This document shows, in pieces, positions 1 through 8,318 of a DNA stretch of 64,000 bases. The stretch lies in the NCBI RefSeq assembly GCF_034039665.1, contig NZ_CP120131.1, positions 310,001 to 374,000 on the forward strand, written 5' to 3'. Both the position numbers and the translations under genes were made by a program. The notes below the pieces were generated by a model. It was given only the letters and a program-made list of their open reading frames with translations, did not search any database and was not told where the DNA came from. Each line of letters begins with the position of its first letter. The first letter of the stretch is position 1. Source of the DNA: Mammaliicoccus sp. Dog046 (GTDB lineage: Bacteria; Bacillota; Bacilli; Staphylococcales; Staphylococcaceae).

Positions 1-1934
1 TTGAATTTATCAGTTGCTGCAATGACGACGAAGATATGCACGTCGAAACCTGTACTTAATTTAAGAGGTTCTTCTAGAATCAACATACTCATGGCAGTTC
101 GATGTACATGTTGTTCACCATCAGCATGAGGTATCGCAATATTCTGATTAATTATCATATACGTATCGTCAAATACATCATTCATACCATCTATATATTG
201 CGCATCAATATAGTTCATATTGAGAAGCGGTTCAGCAGTTAATCGAATGGCGTCTTGAATATGATCGACACTTTTGACGAATTGAATATGGTTTGTTGGT
301 AATAAATCTTGTAAATTCAAATGACTGTTCAATGATAATGTGGAAGCTTTTACGGATGAATAAGCAAATGTATCTTCAAATTGTTCTTTCACTTTTTTGA
401 ACAGTTCGGATTCATCATGTATGGTTGCATAATCTCTAACGATGGATAATACTTTCTCAACTTGTATGTCCGTTTCAAGCGTGTGATTCAGTTGTCCAAA
501 TACATGTTGCCGTAATTCATGTTTCTCTTGAGCGGTTAATATCGTCTTCGTTATGTACAAACGTTTATTTGTCATAACATGCATTGGTGAAAAGACAATA
601 TCGAAATCTAATTCATAATGATTAAAGTCTCTTAATGACAATGCATCTAAAAATATAAGTTCAGGAAAAACACTTCTTAATTCTTGTAACATCAGTTGAG
701 AAATGGATGTACCTTGTGTACAAACGACAACGGCTTTTACTTTTTGGTCGATATCTTCATTCTGCCTACGTAAACTACCCCCAATTAATATTGTTAAGTA
801 AGCGATTTCATTATCGGGTAAAGATTGTCCGAAAAATTCTTCTAACGGTCGTGATGATAATTTCACGAGATGAAATAACTCTTTGTAATCCTCTTTAAGT
901 GAATTCTCTAAGCCATCGACGTCTGATAATTGGTAGCGAATGCGATAGAAAGCAGCTTCCATATGTAGCATCAGCTGATTAATTAAAGATGCTTTATCTG
1001 CAAATGTGATGACTGTGATCTTTTCGAATTGGGTAATCATCGCTTCAAGTGCTTGTTTTAATTCTGGAATATGTTGAATGTCACTTAATTCTGACCACTG
1101 AACACTTGTAGATAATAACTGCAATGTGATAAACAATTTCTCTTGTCTAGGAATATTAGGGTATAGAGAAGTTAAAATCTCTGTAGCTTGATATTCTTTT
1201 GTGTCTGATAAGTCATCATAACCAATAGAGAAAGATGAAACTGTTTTATCATATTTAATCCTTCGCAAAATCAAATAAAGTTTGAAAGGTAAAGTCCGTG
1301 TACTTTGGTCAATAAATTTTCTATCTAAATATTGTTCGATTTTAGTGATTTGGTTATTAATGATGTCTATTTTTGACTCATCAATCTTTAATCCATGTAC
1401 TATTTCATTTTGTGAGATGTGCATTGTAAAGACTTTATCAATTAATCTTGTAAGTAACCTTCGAATCTCAAATTCATTACCTGCCAAAAAATAGCCTTTC
1501 GTTCTGCTATATTGAAGATTTGCATCATAAGGTTCGAGTAACTCTTTTAATTTTTTGATATCAGTAAGAACTGTATTTTTACTAACTTGTAAATCGATAG
1601 AGAAGTGATTTAAAGATAAACCTTCCTCTTCACTAAACAACATCAATAAAATGAGGTGTGCACGTTGATAGGCAGTATATACTTGCTCATTTTGTTGAGT
1701 GGGGGATTCATTTGAAATATTGAGAAAATCTTTAATGGAGTCATCAACAATAAAATAACCTTGGCTTGTACGTTCAATCTCCGGAAAATCTTGCTCTTTA
1801 AACCAGTCATTTAATTTTTGGATTCTGTATCCAAGTTGTCGGCGAGACATGTTGAACATGATTTCTAAATCTTTGCCTTTAACCTTTGGATTTTTAATCA
1901 TTTCGGAAATGATATTAAAGTTTTCTGTTTGGAT
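1..1934 (-). CDS. PRD-domain transcriptional regulator with PTS EIIB/EIIA-like domains (MtlR/BglG type), 3' end cut off by window edge
   Basis: The frame is open from the window edge to the start. In order the protein shows an N-terminal helix-turn-helix (KGKDLEIMFNMSRRQLGYR), a second HTH (LQVSKNTVLTDIKKLKELL), two PTS regulatory domains, an EIIB-like segment with the phospho-cysteine loop CTQGTSISQ, and an EIIA-like segment with the active histidine in IAIPHADGEQ. This is the MtlR/ManR type of activator, whose activity is set by phosphorylation from the sugar phosphotransferase system. The C-terminal end of EIIA is missing, so the PTS it serves may lie outside the window. Start choice is unusual: AAGGAGG lies 8 nt before an ATC codon at 1934, while the only in-frame ATG upstream (1979) has no ribosome site and would make the ribosome site coding. 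Target sugar unknown. Confidence 0.85.
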   Translation of the reverse strand, partial: MQTENFNIISEMIKNPKVKGKDLEIMFNMSRRQLGYRIQKLNDWFKEQDFPEIERTSQGYFIVDDSIKDFLNISNESPTQQNEQVYTAYQRAHLILLMLFSEEEGLSLNHFSIDLQVSKNTVLTDIKKLKELLEPYDANLQYSRTKGYFLAGNEFEIRRLLTRLIDKVFTMHISQNEIVHGLKIDESKIDIINNQITKIEQYLDRKFIDQSTRTLPFKLYLILRRIKYDKTVSSFSIGYDDLSDTKEYQATEILTSLYPNIPRQEKLFITLQLLSTSVQWSELSDIQHIPELKQALEAMITQFEKITVITFADKASLINQLMLHMEAAFYRIRYQLSDVDGLENSLKEDYKELFHLVKLSSRPLEEFFGQSLPDNEIAYLTILIGGSLRRQNEDIDQKVKAVVVCTQGTSISQLMLQELRSVFPELIFLDALSLRDFNHYELDFDIVFSPMHVMTNKRLYITKTILTAQEKHELRQHVFGQLNHTLETDIQVEKVLSIVRDYATIHDESELFKKVKEQFEDTFAYSSVKASTLSLNSHLNLQDLLPTNHIQFVKSVDHIQDAIRLTAEPLLNMNYIDAQYIDGMNDVFDDTYMIINQNIAIPHADGEQHVHRTAMSMLILEEPLKLSTGFDVHIFVVIAATDKF

Positions 1935-2109
1935 TTTAAATCCCTCCTTCGTTGTTAATCTAAACTTAACACAGCACATCAAAGAGTTGTACAAACTTTA
2001 ATCACAATTGTTATGTGTTAGTATGTACACCTTTGTGATTATAGGGTGGGGATGTTGAAATGAAAGGATTTTGAGGAAGGTAGTATGTGTATTGGGGGAG
2101 ATGGTCGAA

Positions 2110-2888
2110 GTCGTAGATTAACTCCTGAATTAAGCGACGATATGAGTGAAGTCGTAGATTAACTTCTGAATTAAGCGACAAGATAGGTAAAGTCGTAGAT
2201 TAACTCCTAAATTAAGCGACGAGTTGGTCGAAGTCGTAGATTAACTCCTGAATTAAGCGACGAGTTGGTTAAAGTCGTAGATTAACTTTGTAATTAAGCG
2301 ACGAGATGACCCAAGTCGTAGATTAACTTTGTAATTAAGCGACGATATGGTTAAAGTTGTAAATTAACTTATGAATTAAGCGACGAGATGGGTAAAGTCG
2401 TAGATTAACTCCTGAATTAAGCGACGAGATAGATGAAGTCGTAGATTAACTCCTGAATTAAGCGACGATATGGTTAAAGTTGTAGATTAACTCCTGAATT
2501 AAGCGACGAGTTGGTGAAAGTCGTAGATTAACTTATGAATTAAGCGACAAGATAGGTGAAGTCGTAGATTAACTTATGAATTAAGCGACGAGAAGGTCGA
2601 AGTCGTGAGTTAATTCCAAAGTTAATCCAAGGGAAGGTTAAAGTCGTGAGTTAATTCCGAAGTTAATCCAAGAGAAGGTTACAGTCGTGAGTTAACGCCG
2701 AAGTTAATCCAAGAAAAGGTCGAAGTCGTGAGTTAATTCCAAAGTTAATCCAAGAGAAAGCCCAAGTCGTGAGTTAATTCCGAAGTTAATCCAAGAGAAA
2801 GCCCAAGTCGTGAGTTAACGCCAAAGTTAATCCAAGAGAAGGTCGAAGTTGTGAGTTAACTCCGGAATTAATCCAAGAGATACCCATT
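2110..2888. repeat. Tandem array of 19 x 41-bp units (12 type A, then 7 type B)
   Basis: Unit starts fall at 2110, 2151, 2192 and so on every 41 bp to 2848, with no insertion or deletion. Type A (first 12) reads GTCGTAGATTAACTCCTGAA then TTAAGCGAC and a GAGATGGTCGAA-like spacer; its ends GTCG and CGAC are inverted. Type B (last 7) reads GTCGTGAGTTAATTCCGAAG then TTAATCCAAGAG. Both types keep TTAA at unit positions 9-12 and 21-24, so they share one scaffold. A G-rich stretch (2045-2105) precedes the array. It fills the gap between the permease at 2962 and the regulator start; apart from this and a terminator I see no gene here. Confidence 0.95.
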
Positions 2889-2915
2889 TTCATCTATATC
2901 AAATATATCTTCTAC

Positions 2916-2952
2916 ACAAAAAAGCAGGAACACATTGAATGTGTTCCTGCTC
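2916..2952 (-). terminator. Rho-independent terminator of the amino acid permease
   Basis: AGCAGGAACACAT and ATGTGTTCCTGCT form a 13-bp stem around TGA; an A-run on the plus strand gives the U-tract for the minus-strand permease gene. Confidence 0.85.
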
Positions 2953-2961
2953 AGCTTTATA

Positions 2962-4596
2962 TTATAGTTGATCTTGTGCTTCTTGAGGTAATTCGTCTTT
3001 CATATTTGAATTAATTCTTTTGGCTTTTTTAAAGTATATGCCTTCGAAGTAGCTTGTTGTTCCTAATTTATAGAAGATAAGTGCAACAATGATAATGACA
3101 ATGAAATCATATGGATAATGAATCCAGTTTAAACCATTAAATTCTTTACTTCCGATAAATGATAGGAATGACAGGATAATTAAATAAGTCACTATCCATA
3201 AGCTTCCACCGATTTGTTTTTTAGTGTTTTTCCAGTTTGTTTTATATTCATAGAAGAAGTAAATTGGTAGTCCTAATATGATAATAAATATAACTTGTGC
3301 AGTTGTTGGCCACATTGCCCAATAGATAGCGAGTGACGCCATCACAAATGAAAATGGTGCTATGAAACCTAACATTTTTGCACGGAATGGTCTGTGCATT
3401 TTAGGCGCCATTTTTCTTAATGATATTACAGTTGTTGGACCTGTTAAGTATGCAACAAGTGTCGCTGTAGAAATAACACTCGCTAATACTGCCCAATCAC
3501 GGAATAACGATACCATGATCATACTGACAATAGCGTTGAACACGATAGCTACACGTGGAATATTGTATTTCTCATTCATTGAACCTAAGAATTTAGGTAT
3601 ATGACCATTTTTCTCCATTGCACGTAACACACGACCTGTGATTGCTACGAATGATACACCTGTACCAAATGGTGAAACAACAGCTTCTAAGTATAATAGA
3701 ATTGCTAACCAGTTTAATCCTAGTATAATTGCTAAGTTTGCAAAAGGTGAGTCGAAGTTAATACCGCTCCATCCACCATTACTTGAAAGCATATCTGCTG
3801 GCATTGATGTGATGAATGTACTTTGTAAAACGATATATAATGCTGCACTTAGTGATAGTGAGATTAAGATACCGCGATAAATATTTTTTTCAGGCTTTTC
3901 TATTTCTGATCCCATGTTGATAATTGTTTGGAATGCGTTAAATGAGAAAATGATACCTGACGCAGTTGTAGCTGCAAATATTGGTGCACTTCCGTATGGC
4001 ATAAATTCACCCATAGAAGAACCATAATTACCTGTATCAAATCCTGAAATGATAAGCATGATAATTGTTATAATAGGTACGCCCAATTTGAAGAAGGAAA
4101 TTAAACTTGTGAATGATGTTAAAAGTTTAACCGACCAATAATTTAAAAGTGAGAATATGATAATAATGATAAACACAGCAAATAATCCGAGATTGCTGAT
4201 TGAACCATTATGCATCAGTTGACTTGTAGGTTTAGCCCAATCCCATGGCCAAGAGCTGATATATTGTACAGCTGATACCGCTTCGATTGGAATAATCGTT
4301 ACAAGTGATACCCAGTTTGCCCAAGCTGCGATGAACCCAAGTAGGGAACCGTGCGTATACTGCGCATAGTTACTCATGCCACCTGATTGAGGGAACATTG
4401 TACCTATTTCTATATAGTTATAAGCAATAGATCCGATAACGATAAATCCGATGATCCAGGAAATAATTGCTGCAGGACCAGCGATAGATGACGCTTCCCA
4501 AGCTCCGAATAACCACCCAGAACCGATTAACGAACCAAGCCCTAACAATACAAGTTGTGTAAGATTGATTTTTTTATTTTGGTTATGACTACTCAT
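2962..4596 (-). CDS. APC-superfamily amino acid permease
   Basis: A 544-residue integral membrane protein with about 12 predicted membrane segments. The N-terminus (TQLVLLGLGSLIGSGWLFG) is the first-helix signature of amino acid/polyamine/organocation permeases, which take up amino acids with protons; EIEKPEKNIYRGI is the conserved loop after the sixth helix region. It resembles the longer AspA/YveA-like acidic amino acid carriers, but the substrate cannot be read from sequence. Four residues upstream another ATG (4608) is possible; I prefer 4596 because GGGAG sits 6 nt before it and overlaps the upstream ATG. It stands alone with its own terminator. Confidence 0.9.
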   Translation of the reverse strand: MSSHNQNKKINLTQLVLLGLGSLIGSGWLFGAWEASSIAGPAAIISWIIGFIVIGSIAYNYIEIGTMFPQSGGMSNYAQYTHGSLLGFIAAWANWVSLVTIIPIEAVSAVQYISSWPWDWAKPTSQLMHNGSISNLGLFAVFIIIIIFSLLNYWSVKLLTSFTSLISFFKLGVPIITIIMLIISGFDTGNYGSSMGEFMPYGSAPIFAATTASGIIFSFNAFQTIINMGSEIEKPEKNIYRGILISLSLSAALYIVLQSTFITSMPADMLSSNGGWSGINFDSPFANLAIILGLNWLAILLYLEAVVSPFGTGVSFVAITGRVLRAMEKNGHIPKFLGSMNEKYNIPRVAIVFNAIVSMIMVSLFRDWAVLASVISTATLVAYLTGPTTVISLRKMAPKMHRPFRAKMLGFIAPFSFVMASLAIYWAMWPTTAQVIFIIILGLPIYFFYEYKTNWKNTKKQIGGSLWIVTYLIILSFLSFIGSKEFNGLNWIHYPYDFIVIIIVALIFYKLGTTSYFEGIYFKKAKRINSNMKDELPQEAQDQL

Positions 4597-4924
4597 GAAA
4601 TCTCCCATTCGTATTTTTTTAGTATTGCAAATAAAGTTTTTTTAAAAGTTAATGCACGGGTAATAATTATACGCTTATGTGTTTATTAGTCAAATAATCA
4701 TAGGGAAAAATCACTATTTTACTTTGGTTATAGAAATGAATAAAATCGCATTATAGGGCGTGACTAAGAGGAACGCAATTGTGCATTTTATCACAAAGAT
4801 AATATATTATAAATTTTTTAATTTCTTATTGTAAGCGTTTCCTAATTATGCTATATTCTATTTATTAATCAACTCATCATATGACCGTATGAATATAAAA
4901 ATTAAATATGAAAGTAGGATAATT
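4597..4924. other. Divergent intergenic region, permease / MFS carrier
   Basis: About 330 bp of AT-rich DNA between divergent genes. It holds the cre site and promoter of the MFS gene (4829-4857) and presumably the permease promoter. I see no gene or further strong signal. Confidence 0.7.
4829..4857 (+). promoter_or_regulatory. Promoter with overlapping CcpA cre site upstream of the sugar-acid MFS gene
   Basis: TTGTAA (4829-4834), a 17-bp spacer and TATATT (4852-4857) form a SigA-type promoter. TTGTAAGCGTTTCCTA (4829-4844) matches the cre consensus WTGNAANCGNWNNCWW fully and covers the -35 box, so CcpA repression in the presence of preferred sugars is expected. Confidence 0.8.
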
Positions 4925-6193
4925 ATGGAACAAAAAAGGACAAATATACGATGGTATTTTGCTATCGCATTCTTTATTATTGGGATTATTGCTTATATGG
5001 ACCGTTCAAACATTTCTATCATTGCAGGACCAATGATGGAAGATTTGAATATGAATAAAGCACAGTTCGGGCTCCTAGCATCATTCTTCTCACTAGGGTA
5101 TGCGTTAATGCAAGTCCCTTCAGGTATCCTTGCTGAAAAGTTTGGACCTAAGAAAATGTTAACCATCGCATTAATTTGGTGGAGTGCATTTACAATCTTG
5201 ACAGGTATAGTTAAGAATCATGGTTTAATGTATTTAGTTAGATTTCTATTTGGTGTAGGTGAAGCACCAATGTATCCATCGAACGCAGTATTTAATAGTT
5301 ACTGGTTTAATAAAAATGAAAAAGGTCGTGCATCTTCAGCGTTATTAGCAGGATCATACTTCGGACCAGTTATCGCGCCGATTGTAACAATTGCTATTAT
5401 GAATGCATTCGGTTGGGAAGCGGTATTCTATATCTTCGGTTTAGTTGGTATTTTATTAGCTGTATTATGGGCGATCATAGCGAAAGATTTGCCAGAACAA
5501 CATAAGATGGTAAATGAAGCGGAGAAAAGATTTATCATGGAAACACGTGATGTTGTACAAACTGGAAAGACAACAGCACCGTGGAAAATATTTTTCAAAC
5601 GTTTCAGTTTTTATGCAATTGCCATACAGTATTTCGTAGTGCAATTCGTAATTACATTATTTTTAATTTGGTTACCTACATATATACATGAAGAACATCA
5701 TGTGGATTATAATAACATGGGATTCATTGCTGGTGCGCCGTGGTTAGCGATGTTCGTGCTGATCATGCTAGGTGGTACTATTTCAGATAAGATTTTATCA
5801 AGTGGTAAATCTAAGTTTGTTGCACGTGGAATTATTGCTATTACAGGTTTTGTTGTATTCTGTATTTCATTATACTTCGCACTAGCAACAGATAATTTAT
5901 ATATCAATATTTTCTGGTTATCAATGTGTTTAGGTGGCGTAGGATTGTCTATGGGTATGAGTTGGGCAACTGCCACTGATTTAGGACGAAACTTCTCAGG
6001 AACAGTTTCAGGATGGATGAACTTATGGGGGAATATAGGGGCACTTTTAAGTCCAATCTTAGCGGGTATACTTGCTGATAAGATAGGTTGGCACTTAACA
6101 TTACAATTAATAATGATCCCAGTAGCACTTGCAATTCTAATGTGGTTCTTTATTAAACCTGACAATCCATTAGTTAAAGATGAAAATGTATAA
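4925..6193 (+). CDS. MFS transporter, anion:cation symporter family (sugar-acid type)
   Basis: A 422-residue 12-helix major facilitator. The N-terminus (YMDRSNISIIAGPMM) and the following FGLLASFFSLGYALMQVPSG, then GVGEAPMYPSN, are typical of the ACS group (GudP, GarP, DgoT, ExuT), which import glucarate, galactarate, galactonate or hexuronates. The longer frame starts at 4889, but the ATG at 4925 has AGGA upstream and gives the family-typical N-terminus. A cre site overlapping its promoter supports a role in using a secondary carbon source. No catabolic gene is adjacent; acid-sugar genes occur at 25-29 kb and 40-48 kb. Substrate unproven. Confidence 0.88.
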   Translation: MEQKRTNIRWYFAIAFFIIGIIAYMDRSNISIIAGPMMEDLNMNKAQFGLLASFFSLGYALMQVPSGILAEKFGPKKMLTIALIWWSAFTILTGIVKNHGLMYLVRFLFGVGEAPMYPSNAVFNSYWFNKNEKGRASSALLAGSYFGPVIAPIVTIAIMNAFGWEAVFYIFGLVGILLAVLWAIIAKDLPEQHKMVNEAEKRFIMETRDVVQTGKTTAPWKIFFKRFSFYAIAIQYFVVQFVITLFLIWLPTYIHEEHHVDYNNMGFIAGAPWLAMFVLIMLGGTISDKILSSGKSKFVARGIIAITGFVVFCISLYFALATDNLYINIFWLSMCLGGVGLSMGMSWATATDLGRNFSGTVSGWMNLWGNIGALLSPILAGILADKIGWHLTLQLIMIPVALAILMWFFIKPDNPLVKDENV

Positions 6194-6246
6194 AATAAAA
6201 GCTTCTTGTGTATCATTTATTTAAAAACACTAAAATCTATATTAGC

Positions 6247-6283
6247 AAGATATCAGTAGCCAGCTACTGATATCTTTTTTTAC
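6247..6283 (+). terminator. Rho-independent terminator of the MFS gene
   Basis: A perfect 13-bp stem, AAGATATCAGTAG with CTACTGATATCTT around CCAG, is followed by a T-run. Confidence 0.9.
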
Positions 6284-6290
6284 TTAATAT

Positions 6291-6304
6291 TTAGGTATGC
6301 CTAA
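6291..6304 (+). promoter_or_regulatory. MntR-like (DtxR family) operator before mntH
   Basis: TTAGGTATGCCTAA is a palindrome with TTAGG/CCTAA arms inside an AT-rich promoter region 60 bp before mntH. It resembles the manganese-repressor boxes (TTAGG...CCTAA) described for staphylococcal Mn uptake genes. Manganese-dependent repression of mntH is inferred. Confidence 0.7.
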
Positions 6305-6363
6305 TAAAAATGTTTACAAATTATATTAATAGGTTTATCCTCTTTGTAAGAGAGGTGTTTGAA

Positions 6364-7683
6364 ATGGGCAAGAGTTTAGAAGAAATTAATCATACAGTCT
6401 CATTTGACGCTGAAGCAAATGCCTTTAGAAAATTTATCATGTATTTAGGACCAGGGTTACTTGTAGCTGTTGGTTATATGGATCCAGGAAATTGGATTAC
6501 TTCAATGTCTGGTGGGGCGCAGTATGGTTATATATTATTATTTGTGATATTGCTTTCTAGTTTGTCAGCAATGTTATTACAAAGTATGTGTGCAAGATTA
6601 GGTATCGCGAGTGGTATGGATCTTGCTCAAGTAACAGAAGAAATATCAAATCATGTTCTAGGCAAAGTAGCATGGCTTCTTGCAGAATTAGCGATTATGG
6701 CAACGGATATTGCTGAAGTTATCGGCAGTGCGATTGCTTTGAATTTATTATTTAATATACCGTTATGGTTAGGTGTCACAATTACAGTACTTGATGTCTT
6801 GCTATTATTAACGATTATAAAATTAGGTTTTAGAAAAATAGAAGCAATAGTAGGAGTTCTTATACTTACGGTATTAATGATATTTATATTTGAAGTGTAC
6901 TTATCATCACCAGAAGCGAGTAGTATATTTGCAGGTTTTATACCTCATTCAGAAATTGTGACGAATAAAGGTGCGCTTTACATTGCACTTGGTATTATAG
7001 GTGCGACAATTATGCCACATAATTTATACTTACATTCATCTATTGTACAATCTCGAAATTATGAAAGAACAGATTCAGGTAAGAAAAGTGCGATAAAATA
7101 TGCAACGATTGATTCAAATATTCAACTATCGATTGCATTTGTTATTAACTGTTTAATCCTTGTATTAGGTGCAGCTAGTTTCTTTGGTAATCATGAACAA
7201 CTAGGACGATTCTTTGATTTATATCATGCTTTACAACAATCACACATTGGCGGTGCAGTTGGTGGAGGAATAATGAGTACATTATTTGCTGTCGCATTGT
7301 TAGCATCAGGTCAAAATTCTACAATTACAGGAACATTATCTGGTCAGATTGTTATGGAAGGCTTTTTGAAAATCAAATTAAGTCCTATAGTACGTCGATT
7401 GTTAACGAGAGGTATAGCTGTGATACCTGTATTTCTATGCTTATGGTTATATGGTTCAAGCGAATCGAAAATTGAAGATATGTTAATTTTGACTCAAGTA
7501 TTCTTAAGTATCGCATTACCATTTAGCATTATACCTTTGATCATTGCAACAAATAATCCTAAAATTATGGGAGAAAGTTTTGTTAATAAACGTTGGGTGA
7601 GCCGTGTTTCATGGTTATTGGCTGTAGTATTAAGTGTACTTAATATTTATTTGATATTCGGTACAATTTCAGAATTTATGTAG
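6364..7683 (+). CDS. mntH: Nramp family divalent metal (Mn2+) transporter
   Basis: A 439-residue membrane protein of the proton-coupled Nramp family, importing Mn2+ and possibly Fe2+. The metal-binding first helix motif is seen as GYMDPGNW and the sixth-helix motif as [13 protein letters not shown], both signature positions (D, N, M, H) intact. Length matches bacterial MntH. The start at 6364 is chosen because GAGAGGTG lies 8 nt upstream; the open frame extends 18 codons further upstream across the operator region. The MntR-like palindrome at 6291-6304 supports the manganese assignment. Confidence 0.95.
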   Translation: MGKSLEEINHTVSFDAEANAFRKFIMYLGPGLLVAVGYMDPGNWITSMSGGAQYGYILLFVILLSSLSAMLLQSMCARLGIASGMDLAQVTEEISNHVLGKVAWLLAELAIMATDIAEVIGSAIALNLLFNIPLWLGVTITVLDVLLLLTIIKLGFRKIEAIVGVLILTVLMIFIFEVYLSSPEASSIFAGFIPHSEIVTNKGALYIALGIIGATIMPHNLYLHSSIVQSRNYERTDSGKKSAIKYATIDSNIQLSIAFVINCLILVLGAASFFGNHEQLGRFFDLYHALQQSHIGGAVGGGIMSTLFAVALLASGQNSTITGTLSGQIVMEGFLKIKLSPIVRRLLTRGIAVIPVFLCLWLYGSSESKIEDMLILTQVFLSIALPFSIIPLIIATNNPKIMGESFVNKRWVSRVSWLLAVVLSVLNIYLIFGTISEFM

Positions 7684-7688
7684 TTAGA

Positions 7689-7724
7689 GAGAGTCTGGGA
7701 CAGAGATCCTAGACTCTTTTTTTG
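7689..7724 (+). terminator. Terminator of mntH
   Basis: GAGTCTGGGA pairs with TCCTAGACTC around CAGAGA, followed by seven or more T. Confidence 0.85.
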
Positions 7725-7744
7725 AAATATGAATGTTTTGGGTG

Positions 7745-7887
7745 TCGAGATATCGTGCGATTAGGTATCAAACGCACGAAGACTCAAGGGGTATAGCCGA
7801 GATATCGTGCGATTAGGTATCAAACGCACGAAGACAAAAGGGGTATAGTCGAGATATAGTGCGATTAGGGTCAAAACGCACTATATC
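7745..7887. repeat. Three 52-bp palindromic repeat units (family G)
   Basis: Units start at 7746, 7798 and 7850. Each is an interrupted palindrome: CGTGCG, a 13-nt loop ATTAGGTATCAAA, CGCACG. In the third unit the left arm is AGTGCG and the right arm CGCACT, so a change in one arm is matched in the other and the stem grows to ATATAGTGCG/CGCACTATAT. Lies between convergent mntH and the monooxygenase gene. Another copy is at 29718-29753. Confidence 0.9.
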
Positions 7888-7900
7888 TTTCTTATATCCA

Positions 7901-7933
7901 AAAAAATCCCGAGACGATGTGTCTCGGGATTTT
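7901..7933 (-). terminator. Terminator of the monooxygenase gene (bidirectional)
   Basis: AATCCCGAGAC and GTCTCGGGATT around GATGT, with A-run before and T-run after. Confidence 0.85.
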
Positions 7934-7940
7934 GTGTTAT

Positions 7941-8228
7941 TTAGTTCTGGCTTAAACTTACTTTGATATCTGATGGTCCAGCTAGTAATGGTTTTACATT
8001 TGCAAAGAAACTTTTGAAATGTTCACTTGTATTATGTGCTTCAATTGCTTCTTGGCTTTCCCATACTTCATACATTAAGTACGTATTGTCATTGATTGTG
8101 GATTTGAAATGTTCATATCCAATATTTCCTTCTTCTTTTCTTGAAGATGTTACTAAGTCGTTGATTAATGCTTCGTATTGTTCAACTGCTTGTTCTTGAA
8201 CTTCGAATTTAGCATTGATAATAATCAT
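7941..8228 (-). CDS. Antibiotic biosynthesis monooxygenase (ABM) domain protein
   Basis: A 95-residue single-domain protein of the dimeric ABM fold (YgiN-like quinol monooxygenase relatives). Visible family features are the N-terminal strand MIIINAKFEV, the EEGNIGYEHFKS segment, YLMYEVWESQEAIEAHNTSEHFK, and the C-terminal SLSQN strand. Relatives oxidise quinols or protect against reactive electrophiles without a metal or flavin cofactor. It is 90 bp downstream of the permease that is read in the same direction and may be co-transcribed with it. Function at substrate level unknown. Confidence 0.85.
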   Translation of the reverse strand: MIIINAKFEVQEQAVEQYEALINDLVTSSRKEEGNIGYEHFKSTINDNTYLMYEVWESQEAIEAHNTSEHFKSFFANVKPLLAGPSDIKVSLSQN

Positions 8229-8318
8229 TTAATGGTCGCTTCCTTCTAAACAAATTTAATTTCTATAAATGCATCATGACAGAATGCAAACCAAAAGTAA
8301 ATTTTGAAAGCTTGGAAT

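Noticed and set aside
2110-2888. CRISPR array
   Set aside because: Units are continuous 41-bp repeats; there are no unique spacers and no cas genes.
5707-6216. 169-residue frame antisense to the sugar-acid MFS gene
   Set aside because: Shadow of a membrane protein gene; composition and lack of ribosome site argue against coding.
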